Source: Mastigamoeba balamuthi (taxonomy: Eukaryota; Evosea; Mastigamoebida; Mastigamoebidae). Taken from it: a stretch of DNA of 64,000 bases. This document shows, piece by piece, positions 53,970 to 64,000 of the stretch (position 1 is its first letter; each line of letters starts with the position of its first letter). The stretch is from contig CACRSC010000063.1 of assembly GCA_902651635.1 (NCBI GenBank), forward strand, positions 108,566 through 172,565. Reading direction: 5' to 3'. The position numbers and the translations under genes are program-made. The notes under the pieces are model-generated. The model was given only the letters and a program-made list of their open reading frames with translations. It searched no databases and had not been told where the DNA came from.

Positions 53970-56900
53970 TCAGAGGTGAAGCCCACTGAGCTTTCGTAGG
54001 CGCTCCGTCCGGGCGGCCACCAACCTGTCAGTGAGAAGCTTCGTGACACACGCGCTTTCGGCCAGCGCCTGCATAACTGCCGCCTCGTCCTCTGCCTGCC
54101 CCGCGTCTTCCCTCAGCCGCTCCCTCAGCACCGCGTCGACCAACGTCTTCGCGGCCTCTGCGTACGCTTTGCATGCGGCGCCCACGCCGGCGGCGTTGGT
54201 GCTGCCCGATGGCCCCAAAGTGTCGTCTGCCCTCTGCACTTCCGTGTCGCCGGCCGCGGGCACTGTGAGCTGCGTCGTTTGCTCGCGGTCCGCTGCGGGC
54301 TGTGTCTCGAGGCTCATCAGCCTCGCGGGAACGTCGATGGCGTTGGCCCTCCCCGACGCCGTCACTCCAAGTGCAGGCTCCACCACGCGCGCCTCCTCGT
54401 GCACTGCCTCGCACTCCGCAGCCGGAGCCGGCGCTGCCGCCACCACACTGATGATCGGCGACGGCGCGCGCGCAGAGACGATCGTGTGCGACGACGGCTG
54501 GTCAGAGGGCGCGGCGGCCATGCGCTGCTGCTCGGCTCCGGGCTCTGCTATCTCCGAGTCCCTGCCGTCGTCGGCGTCGACCTGCTGCGGCTGCGTGGTG
54601 CCGTCGACCGCAACGTACTGCGAGGGCTCTGCCCTCCTCGCCGGCTGCTTCCTGCCGCTGGCGCTCTTGGCCGGCGTCGGGCTCGGCGGCGCCGCCCGCG
54701 GGGCGGCCGACTCCTTGAGCGCTGCGGGGATGACGGCCGCGGGCCTCTTGAGCGGCGGCTCGGCGATAAGCACGTCGTCGACAGCCGTGGCCTCCTCGTA
54801 GAGCACAGACGAGGGGTCGCGGTCCCTGTCGGCGGGCGCCGCGTCCTCGAAGAACGGCAGGCGCAGGGCGACCTTGTCCCGCAGCTGCGCGAGCACCGCC
54901 GCCAGCTCCCGCGGGTACGCGAGCCGCTCCCGGGCCGCGCCGAACGTGGCGTTCCACAGCTCGACCGCCGAGCCCTTGACCTTGCGGTGCTTGCTCGACA
55001 GCCCCGCGCGCAGCGCCCCCTCGAGCGCCGTCAGCGCCGCGCTGTCGTACGGGCCCCCGCAGCCGCGCGCGCACGAGCAGAACGCGTCCCACAGCGAGAA
55101 CGCCGCCTGCTTGACGCGGGCGACGGCGTCGTCGGCGGAGGCCGGGGCGTCCTCGCAGGGCTTGGGCGCGGCGACCCACACGGACATGGGCTCGGCCACG
55201 TGCAACGCCGTCGCCGCACAGAGGACCGCCGCAGAGCGTATCGCCGTCAGCGACGTGGCGACGGCGGCGATCGCGCGCGCGGCGCTCGCGTAGAGGTCGA
55301 GCGGCGCCGCCGCGCTGCTGAGCTCCGTGTGCAGCCGCAGCAGCACGCAGCCCGCGGCCTCTAGCACCGCGCGCTGCTCCGACGACAGGCAGCCCGACGC
55401 GCCCGCTGTCCACGCGTCATCGGGCCGCGCGCGCTTGCGCGACGCCACCGACGCGGTCTCCTCCGCCGGCGACCAGTCGACGGCCGACGCGATGTCCCCG
55501 AGGGCGTTGCCCGCCAGCACGAGCCCCGCGGGAGTGTCGGCCTGCGCGAGCTCCGCGCACAGGAGGGACGAGTAGCGCGAGGCCTTGCCGACCTTGAGCT
55601 GCGCCCACTGCGAGACGGCGCAGAGCAGCTTGCACAGCGTGTCGGGCACGCGCTGCGCCGGGAGAGCGGCCTCGTCGCGCCCCGCCCGCGCCGCCACACG
55701 CAGCGGGAACGACAGCGCCAGCGGCGCGCCCGTGGGCTGCGACGCCGCGGGGCGGATCACCTCGAGCACTGCGCTCTGCTCGGCGCCGACGATGATCTCC
55801 GCGACGACAGCGCACCACATCTCTGTGTGAAGTGCGTCAGACGTAATCAGAGACGCGCGGACAAACGCGCAGGCGCACCATAGCAGATGCCGTAGAGCGG
55901 CTTAGACGACGGCGACGCCTCCAGCGACTCGAGGAGGCGCTGCAGCACGAGGCCGGCCTGCGGCAGCAGCTCGCCCGAGGACAGGAAGCACTTGACCATC
56001 TTGCCCAGCGGCCCGCAGAAGCTGCGCGCCAGAGACGGTTGTCAGGAACAGGTGGCAAAGAAAGCGAGCGGTCAAGAGGCGGACATCGCTGGCGGAGACG
56101 CGGCGAAGAGCGCGAGCGAGGAGGACCACGACAGGACGAGGTGGGCGCAGGCGGTCCTCTCGACCTCGCCGTCGCCGTCGATCTTGAACGCGCACGCGGG
56201 GCCCGCGAGGATGTGCTGCGGCACGTGCTGGAACACGCAGTCCGCCATTCTCGACACCGTCTGGCGCATCTTGCAGGCAAAGTCGCTGGCGTCGCCCGTC
56301 AGGCCCGCCACCGCCGACAGCAGCAGGCGGAACACGGGCTTGGAGGCCTCCGACAGCGCCGCGGCTTCGGTGGCGCTCTCTCCGGCGCCCGAGCCGTCCA
56401 CGAGCAGCGACGAGAGGCGCACGACGAGCCCGCAGAACAGCGAGGACACGCACTCGAGGATCCCGTCGGGCCTCGGGGCCCTCGGCGCATACTTGAGCCC
56501 CTTGAGGACGACGCTGCACAGGAACGCGCTGTGCTCCTCCGCCCACTGGGGGAAGCCCGGGCAGTGAGAGGAAGACAGCGGGTGGCAGGAACAGGCGGCG
56601 GGAACGGAGGAAGGCGCCACCTTGAGGTCGACCTTCTTGGGAAGCGACCGCGGGGGCTTCTCTATCGAGGGCACGGGGGGCGGGCCCTGCGAGTCCGCGG
56701 AGCTCGTGGGGCAGTGGAGGGCCCTGCCGGCGTACTCGTAGCACTGCGTGGCCACCGTGTCGGGGACGCTCTGCCGCGACAGCAGGATCTGCAGCGCGGG
56801 CCTCACGACCACGCCGAACCCCTGCAGCGCGCTCTCCTCGGGGACCGACTGGTGGACCGGGCAACGTGAGCGATACGCCGATAGGGGGGCGGCAGCCAGC

Positions 56901-58498
56901 GGCAGGACGCGTACGTTGGCGATGGCACGCCACGTGGCGGCGCATCGGAGCAGGACCTCGACGTCTGCGCCCGGGCTCTCCATGCAGACGGTCAGCGGCT
57001 TGAGCAGCAGCGAGATCCGCTTGTGCGAAAGGAACGTCGCTTTCTGCTCGGCGCGTCTGGCCCGTTAGTCGCCGTCGGGACCCGCGCAGGCGGCGCTGCT
57101 CGCACGTCAGAGGCGAAGACGTTGACGAGGAACTCCCAGGCCTCGAACGCGGCGACGCGGACGGGGGTGTCGGGGCTGACCAGCGGGCGCTCGATGCGCG
57201 AGAGCAGCTTGTTGATGAGGCCGCCGCGCAGCAGCTCGGGGCCCAGCAGGCCCAGCAGCAGCCCCCACGCGCGCAGCCCCTCGACGGCCGTCGCGGCGTC
57301 GCCCAGCAGCGCGTCGAGCCTCCGCAGCAGCTCGGGGGCGTCCGCGAGCTCCGCGTGCAGCATCTGCGCGAGCTTGCGGGGCGCGCGGCCCGACCAGGAC
57401 TCGAGCAGCTGCCCGACGACGACGGCCGCGCGGTCGCGGACCTTTGCGTTGTCGCCCACGAGGCGGCGGTAGAGCACGGGGGCCCACACGTCGGCCGTGT
57501 CCTCGGGCGAGACGGCGGGGCTGCCCGTGCCCGTCAGCAGGCGCGACAGCGCCGTCAGCGCCTCGGCCTCGAGCGTCGGGCTCGCGAACCGCGGCTCCGC
57601 GAGGACCTTGGCGACAGACGTGCTGACGTCGTGCGACGCCGTCAGCGTCGCCGGGGGCAGGTTCTGCACAGACACGACCCATACCGCCATGTTGCACGTC
57701 GACTGCCCCCCGGCGGGGAAAACCGTCAGGGAGGGGGGAAAACTCGATTTTCGCAACGGTTCCAGGAAACAACCGGAATTCGGAGCGGGTCTCGAGCGAA
57801 ACCCGCTGGGAGGCGATACGTATGTCGGCGGAGAGGGGGCACCTTGGAGCGTGCGGTGTCGATGGCGGTGTGGAGGGCCGGGGCGATGGCCGACGCCACG
57901 CTGGCCGGGAGGGCGCAGGCGATCGACGGGTTGTGGCACGCGTAGCCCAGCACGCGTAGCGCGGCCTGCCGGAGGTCCTCTGGCGCCGCCTGCGACGACG
58001 CGTCGCGGCAGCAGCAAGCGCAGAGCCGGCCGAGAAGCGACGGGTGGGTCAGGGCGCGGGCGACCTGGGCAGACGGGTGGCCGTCGTCGCTCTTGAGCTG
58101 CTCCGCCAGCGCCCGGTACGTTCGCAGCACCGCGTCCGAGCGCCCCTCCTCGAGCTGGGATGGTGCGGCGGGGTGAGGGAAAGGAGGCGAGAAGGTGAGA
58201 GAGGCGAGGGATGCGGTGGGGCGCTCGGTACCTGGCGCACTGAGGCCTCCACGGGGTTGGCGCTCATATTTCGCGAGGGAAAACACTCAAGTAAATCTCT
58301 GCAGCGCGGGAATAATCTCAAATCGAGTGAGCAATCTCGGTTCATTAATATCAGAAAAATTGCGGGTTCCCCAGTCACTGTTGATGGTGACCGCGATTGT
58401 CGTCCTGCCTCCTCATTCACACGAGACAGCGCGGCCAGGATGAACGGGTCCAGGCGAGCCTCGGCATCCTCTAGACCACCAGCCGATTCAACACTCAT
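53970..58498 (-). CDS. RIF1-like HEAT-repeat protein
   Basis: Nine exons join in phase: 58498-58423, 58296-58232, 58154-57843, 57702-57106, 57019-56915, 56848-56633, 56545-56130, 56021-55879 and 55822-53970; 1260 residues. Helical repeats fill the first ~930 residues. The strongest family cues are AVWVVSVQNLPP, the block GGLINKLLSRIERPL followed by VRVAAFEAWEFLVNVFA, and RISLLLKPL after an intron, all as in the RIF1 N-terminal domain. The last ~320 residues are Pro/Ala/Glu-rich and end in a short coiled coil. RIF1 controls replication timing and DNA-end repair by recruiting PP1. I do not see a clear RVxF/SILK PP1-docking pair, so that role is uncertain here. The start ATG is the first in frame with the conserved N-terminal helix. 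Two joins rely on non-GTRAG donors. Confidence 0.78.
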
Positions 58499-58890
58499 CA
58501 AATTCTGTGACAGCGGGTTTAGTCCAACAAACAGTAACACGAGTTAGTGCCTCTGCACCACAGACCCGCGTTACATCGGATGCAAGCCCCTCAAAACGCG
58601 AGCAGGAGTGCAGGACGCCAAGATCACTCTCCTGGGGTGTGCGGAGGAGGGAATAAGGGCCGAAGAGGGGCAGAAAAGACTGATCACTGGTGACTAAACC
58701 TGTTGGTTTTATTTTTACTTATTTCGGCGAACTTTGTCGCGTTTTGACAACGTGAGAGGGGGCGGGGGTAACGATGTGGTTTCTTCAAGTCTAAGGACGG
58801 AGGAGGAATAACCTTCTTTGTCTTCAGGTTCTGGGAATATGTGGAATCTCTCAAGTGGATCCACCTGCGGACAAAAAAATCTGCAGTAAC
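58499..58890. other. Divergent intergenic region, RIF1-like gene (-) and MFS copy 3 (+)
   Basis: No gene is supported. This part should hold the promoter of the RIF1-like gene. The MFS-side promoter block that is duplicated at copy 4 begins at about 58891. Confidence 0.45.
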
Positions 58891-59071
58891 GCCGTTTTCT
58901 GTAAGAGCGAGTCACAGGGTCGGGAAAGTCACAACGTGGGGGTTGACTCAGTTACTCGGTTGTTCATCAGCGAACACAAAACGCCCCACCACGTGTCCCG
59001 ACCTCAGAGTTTGATAATTTGCCATACAGCCATACCTTCCTTTCCATCTCCTTTCATCCAACACCTACAGC
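58891..59071 (+). promoter_or_regulatory. Upstream block of MFS copy 3, duplicated at copy 4
   Basis: Aligns by eye with 62505-62700: GCCGTTTTCT, AGAGCGAGTCAC, GGTTGACTC, TTGTTCATCA and AAAACGCCCCACC...CACGTGTCCC occur in the same order and at the same distance from the ATG. Conserved CACGTG is an E-box-like core. The shared block should contain the promoter and any common control of both transporters. Confidence 0.6.
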
Positions 59072-60896
59072 ATGTCGGACAAGATAACCGCAGGTGACAT
59101 CCGCCTAGAGGAGATCCGGAATGGAGAGGGATGCCAGGACTCGTGTCCGACGGCTGGCAACCGCCCCGACTGCATCGAGCCCTCTGTAGCGCCTAGCACC
59201 AAGGACGCCAAGGACGAGCCCTCCCAGCAACTGACGATGCGGAACAAGCTGCTGCTCTGCGAGATGCTGCTGCTCACGCTAGGGTCTGAGCAACAGCTTT
59301 TTTCTCCTTACTTTCCTTATGTAACATCTGAACTGAAACTTTTGTATCCTCAACACCCACACACCCACTCCTGCAGCGTGATGGCCACAGAGACGACGAT
59401 CTCTCCCGCGCTTCCGAGGATCGTCGAGCAGTACCCCGAGCAGCAGACCTGGGTGCCGTGGACGCTGGCCGCCTACAACGTCGTCGGCTCCGTGTGGACG
59501 CCCATCGCGGGGTCGCTGGGTGATATCTACGGTGTCAAGTGGATCACCCTCATCTCGCTGGTCATCTACCTCGCCGGAGAGATCGGCTGCGCGCTGAGCA
59601 AGAGCATCTTCGTTCTGATCGCGTTCCGGGCCGTCCAGGGCATCGGCATGGGCGTTTTCGTTCTGTGCTTTGCGGCAATCAAGAAGACGTTCCCGCCCAA
59701 GTGGGTCCCCGTGGCGCTGGGCATCGTCTCGAGCATGTTCTCGGTGGGCATCTCGTTCGGCCTGGTGGGGGGCGCTGGGTTCATCAAGATCCTCAAGCAC
59801 ACGAGGTGGGAGTACGTCTTCTTCTTCTACGTGCCCTTCATCGTCTTCGCCATCGTCGCCTTCTTCTTCACCATGCCTCCCGTCAAGGTGGACAAGTCGC
59901 GCAAGATCGACGTCATCGGGGCGGTGCTGCTGGCTATCGGTGTCACGGCGTTCCTGATCGGCCTGACGCTGAGCGAGACGCGCGGGTGGAAGGACGGCGT
60001 TGTCCTGGGCCTCATCATTGGCGGGGTCTTCATGATGGGCGTCTTCGCAACTGCCGAGTGCTTCATCAAGGACCCGCTGGTCGACATCCGCTTGCTGGTC
60101 ACGCGCGACCTGCTCATCATGGGCATCGTGTCCTTTCTCGTCGGATTTGCGCTGTTCAGCACCTTCCAGACTCTGCCGTTTCTCTACCAGATAAAGATGC
60201 GCATCAGCGACCCACTCACAGTCGGCCTGCTGCTGCTGCCGTTTGGAGTCGCTCAGTTGCCCATCGCCCCACTGGCGGCCATCGTGGGCAAGCGCATCGG
60301 GTTCTACGCGGTCATCACGTTCGGTCTCATCCTGATGGTCCTCGACTTTGCCCTCTACATCAAGTTCGAGCAGAACAGGACGCAGTCCATCTTCCTCAAC
60401 ATCCGTCAGTTTGACTCCCTCACTTCTTCCCGCTACCGAGACTCAGTGGGCCCCTGCAGTGTGCGGAGTGTCGATGGGATGTGTGCTGTCGTCGGTGATG
60501 AACGTCATCTCGCAGCACTCGACGGCCAAGCAGTTTGGCAGCGCGTCGGGCACCAACATGCTGCTGCGCATCTTCGGGGGCGCTGTGGGGCCCATCGTCA
60601 TCAACCTGGTCCTGAACCAGGGGGCCTTCGTGATCCACAGGCCCATCGGGAGCAAGATCTACCCGACGAGCGACAGCAGCGACGCGTACTACAGGACCAC
60701 TGAGCTCAAGATTCCTAAGCCCGAGGGCTTTCGGCATAGCTTCCTGACAACCTGCATAGCTGCTGCCTTTGCGCTTGCCGTAACTCAATTCATGCTGATT
60801 TCCGTGATCAAGAAGCACAAGGCGGCGGACCAGACGAGGCCCGCTGAGAACCCAGTGGGCGGAAACACCGTGGTAGTGACCGAGACTGCAGTGTAG
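59072..60896 (+). CDS. DHA2-type major facilitator transporter, copy 3
   Basis: Exons 59072-59283, 59377-60404 and 60460-60896 give 558 residues. The N-terminal ~58 residues are hydrophilic (MSDKITAGDIRLEEIRNGEG). The core repeats the family motifs: ETTISPALPRIVEQYPEQQT, GSLGDIYGVKWITLISLVIY, FRAVQGIGMGVFVLCF, TRWEYVFFFYVPF. Exon 2 is again exactly 1028 nt, and the third exon reads CGVSMGCVLSSVMNVISQHS, then the shared FGSASGTNMLLRIFGGAVGP. Proton-coupled export of an unknown organic substrate is inferred from family. It is nearly the same as copy 4 through exon 2, so that duplication is recent. Confidence 0.9.
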
Positions 60897-62504
60897 GACT
60901 CAACAAGCTACAGGCACACACATGCACACAACACCACGATCGATGACCACTGGATTCCACGAATGTACACAATAAGAAATGTGTTCGTCTGAGTACCTGC
61001 AGCCCGCATTCTGTCATCCACCCCTTCCAGACTCTCTCGGAGGTCGCATCGCTCTAGTCGCGGGGAGGAATACCTAGTCTACGGGCAGCGGTCTCGGAAC
61101 GCGCTGAGTAGAGGGAGATTTGAGGAGTCGAGACGGCGTGGAATAGATAGGCGTTCTGAGGGCTGTCGTAACCTGAGCTCTCTCGGCTGCCGGTAGCACG
61201 CCAGCCGAAGTGCATGTCCATCACACGGTCCCGACGCACAGCCGCTCCTCCTCACCATCCACAAGCTGGGGGCCTACTGCGTCGCACGACGAGTAACGTG
61301 TAACGAGTATTATTCATCCCCCACAGGCGGAAGTCTACCTCTCGATTTTCTTCTCAGACGATTCCCCCCCGTGCTGCAAGTGCTCTGCGACTCGTTCTTC
61401 CTGCTTCTGCTCGCACAGAGGTGTCGGAACTCCTGCGCGAGCTCCTGCAAGCCGCCTGAGCAGCTCCCTGTTCCCGACCCTGACCGATCAGAGCTATCCC
61501 GTCCGCCTTCATCGGTGCTTTGAGCCTGGGACTTCAAGCGGCCAGGGCCCAGCAGGGACGCCAGACCCTCCCGGACACATACTGTGGGCCGTGCCCGCTG
61601 GGCCCTGATCATGCCCTCACAGGAGGCGCCGGAGGAGGCGCGCCCGCCGTACAGGACTGCGCGGATCGAGGGGGCACATGGAGGGGGCACTCGGCAGTCG
61701 CTGCGTGGGCCCTCACGTCTTCGCCTACGTGAGGACCTGTGCCGCCCTCGAGGCCTTGCGGACCGTGGCGAGTATGACACCTGAGTGGCCCTGCCCTCCC
61801 ATAACTGAAGGGGCGCGCTACTGCACCGGCGGCGGAGGTTCGGAACGGGATGTGGGCGGTAGATGTTCCGGACGGGCACGGGGGACAGAACGACCGGGTG
61901 GCCACCGCAAAGCTCGCTAAGTGCGCCTGGGAGCCCCAGAGACCAAAGGACCCTGGCCCGTCGTTCACGACGATGTGCGATGGTGATGCCCGGTGGTCGG
62001 CTGCGCTGGGGTGACTAGAAGATTCACACAGGTGCGGGGGAGTGGTGGACAAACCGAAAGCACGCTATTACACGAAAACTGTGAGAATTTGCGTTGGTGT
62101 AACAATCTGTAAGAAGAGTGCAGACACGGTGGCAAGCTCACGGATCTCGGCAGCATGTCTTCTGCTTAAGGAGGACGGAGCAAGAGGGAGACGTATGCTG
62201 GGAGGCCCCGAGAGCCAGGACTGCAGAGCACACTCGGTCAGTTGTCTGGGGTGGCGGCACAGGCTGTGCCGGGTACCCTCGCCCGGCCATCGTGTCTCAG
62301 CCTCAGCGAGGATCTCGGCCTCGTGGGACCATGTCCTGGGCGCACCATCGCCCTTCTCGACGTGGAGGGGGCGCAGGCGGTGCGACTGCGCACCTGCCCA
62401 ACCGCCTCCACGTGTCAAAAAGAGACCATGATTTCCCGCAATTTGTCCGGGATGGACGATGATTGACCACTAACGATTTTTCTTCCATATCATCGGTAGT
62501 TCAC
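60897..62504. other. Intergenic region between MFS copies 3 and 4
   Basis: 1.6 kb of G+C-rich DNA without a supported gene. Open frames on both strands (for example around 61310-61880) have chance-like Arg/Pro/Ser-rich composition and no splice-consistent continuation. Confidence 0.5.
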
Positions 62505-62700
62505 GCCGTTTTCTCTGAGAGCGAGTCACCGGGGCGAGAAAAAGGCGCACCCCAGGGTTGACTCCGTACCCTACATTGTTTGTTCATCAACCAACATAAA
62601 ACGCCCCACCCACGTGTCCCCTCCTCCGAGTTAGACATTTTTCCCATACCCGCGAGCACTCTGCTCTCCCCACCCACCCCCTCCAACCAACAGCCCAAGC
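62505..62700 (+). promoter_or_regulatory. Upstream block of MFS copy 4, duplicated from copy 3
   Basis: Counterpart of 58891-59071 with the same ordered words, including GAGCGAGTCACC, GGTTGACTCCGTACC and CGCCCCACCCACGTGTCCC. It shows that the copy 3/copy 4 duplication included the promoter. Confidence 0.6.
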
Positions 62701-64000
62701 ATGCCGAACCAGAACAACGCAGGCGACATCTGCCTTGAGGAGATTCGGAATGAAGACGTGTGCCAGGACTCGACGGCAAGCAACGGAGCCAACATCATCG
62801 AGCCGTCTGTCGCGCCGAGCAAGGACCCCAAGGACGATCCCTCCCAGCAGCTCACGACGCGGAACAAGCTGCTGCTGTTCGAGATGCTGCTGCTCACGCT
62901 CGGGTCCGAGCAACAGATTGCTTTTTCCCTTTCCTTTGCTCTTGCAACGTCTGAACTGAAACTTTTTTGCCCCCGCAATACCCTCACCGCCCGACCCGCA
63001 CCTGCAGCGTGATGGCCACAGAGACGACGATCTCCCCTGCGCTTCCGAGGATCGTCGAGCAGTACCCCGAGCAGCAGACCTGGGTGCCGTGGACGCTGGC
63101 CGCCTACAACGTCGTCGGCTCCGTGTGGACGCCCATCGCGGGGTCGCTGGGTGACATCTACGGTGTCAAGTGGATCACCCTCATCTCGCTGGTCATCTAC
63201 CTCGTCGGAGAGATCGGCTGCGCGCTGAGCAAGAGCATCTTCGTGCTGATCGCGTTCCGGGCCGTCCAGGGCATCGGCATGGGCGTTTTCGTTCTGTGCT
63301 TTGCGGCCATCAAGAAGACGTTCCCGCCCAAGTGGGTCCCCGTGGCTCTGGGCATCGTCTCGAGCATGTTCTCTGTGGGCATCTCGTTCGGCCTGGTGGG
63401 GGGCGCTGGGTTCATCAAGATCCTCAAGCACACACGGTGGGAGTACGTCTTCTTCTTCTACGTGCCCTTCATCGTCTTCGCCATCGTCGCCTTCTTCTTC
63501 ACCATGCCTCCCGTCAAGGTGGACAAGTCGCGCAAGATCGACGTCATCGGGGCGGTGCTGCTGGCTATCGGTGTCACAGCGTTCCTGATCGGTCTGACGC
63601 TGAGCGAGACGCGCGGGTGGAAGGACGGCGCTGTCCTGGGCCTCATCATCGGCGGGGTCTTCATGATGGGCGTCTTCGCAGCTGCCGAGTGCTTCATCAA
63701 GGACCCGCTGGTCGACATCCGCCTGTTGGTCACCCGCGATCTGCTGCTCATGGGCATCGTGTCCTTCCTCGTTGGCTTCGCTCTGTTCGCAACCTTTCAG
63801 ACGCTGCCGTTTCTCTACCAGATCAAGTTCCGCATCAGCGACCCGCTCACCGTCGGCCTGCTGCTGCTGCCGTTCGGAGTCGCTCAGCTGCCCATCGCCC
63901 CACTGGCGGCCATCGTGGGCAAGCGCATTGGGTTCTACGCGGTCATCACGTTCGGCCTCGCTCTGATGGTCCTCGACTTTGGTCTCTACATCAAGTTCGA
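62701..64000 (+). CDS. DHA2-type major facilitator transporter, copy 4 (cut by window end)
   Basis: Exon 1 (62701-62903) and the first 993 nt of exon 2 (from 63008) are inside the window; by comparison with the other copies exon 2 should end about 35 nt past the window and a third exon should follow. The N-terminus (MPNQNNAGDICLEEIRNEDV) and core are very close to copy 3, and the intron has the same position and phase with a GTCCGA donor. Family motifs are complete in the visible part: SPALPRIVEQ, GSLGDIYGVKW, FRAVQGIGMG, WEYVFFFYVPF. Confidence 0.9.

Noticed and set aside
61310-61879. Possible small gene between MFS copies 3 and 4
   Set aside because: Open frame only; Arg/Ser/Pro-rich composition, no conserved motif and no link to other exons.

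Overview
This is a eukaryotic nuclear window. Genes are dense and G+C-rich, most are cut by very short introns (about 32-380 nt, most under 110 nt), the standard code fits, and five spliceless tRNA-Ser genes are present. The gene set (a 34-kDa-type calcium-regulated actin-bundling protein, RasGEF, an annexin-like protein, PH-GTPase, kinase, F-box/LRR, RIF1-like and TOM1/GPR137-like proteins) suggests a free-living amoeboid protist. Amoebozoa with a GC-rich genome (Mastigamoeba-like) is my best guess, at moderate confidence. Exon structures below were worked out by hand from reading frame, splice-site dinucleotides and intron phase.

Layout. 0-18.4 kb: an unrecognised Ser/Pro-rich gene (-), an armadillo-like protein (+), a PH-small GTPase fusion (+), an ABP34-type actin bundler (+), a rhodanese-dual-specificity phosphatase (+), a RasGEF (+), a TOM1/GPR137-like seven-helix membrane protein (+), a coiled-coil/C2-like/CAMK-like kinase (-), a LmbE/PIG-L-type deacetylase (+) and an annexin-like protein (+). 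18.5-28.5 kb: an A+T-rich island bounded by inverted copies of a tRNA-Ser(GCT) gene plus about 150 bp of flank. It holds a third tRNA copy, a decayed Ty3-type LTR retrotransposon with 146/170-bp LTRs and a CTAA target duplication, and a second gag relic. 28.7-35.1 kb: a Cys-rich gene (+), a ZZ-MIB/HERC2 protein with four C-terminal membrane helices (-), and an F-box/LRR protein (+). 35.2-36.7 kb: a second small A+T-rich island between two more copies of the same tRNA gene, here in direct orientation. 37.4-43.1 kb: two tandem DHA2-type MFS transporters and a secreted purple-acid-phosphatase-like enzyme. 43.5-51.5 kb: an armadillo/coiled-coil gene (-) divergent from an 1839-residue protein that joins a caspase-like fold lacking its His to a gluzincin-like fold lacking HE of HExxH. 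51.5-53.5 kb: A+T-rich DNA with a foldback and a broken Tc1/mariner element. 54-58.5 kb: a RIF1-like gene (-). 59-64 kb: two more, recently duplicated, MFS transporters; the last runs off the window.

The genes do not form an obvious pathway. Themes are small-GTPase and lipid signalling, cytoskeleton, membrane transport, and two large, possibly regulatory, scaffold-like proteins. The strongest candidates for something new are the double pseudo-protease protein, the tRNA-Ser-bounded A+T islands, the unusual GT(A/G)CG 5' splice-site preference, and the membrane-anchored ZZ-MIB/HERC2 protein.
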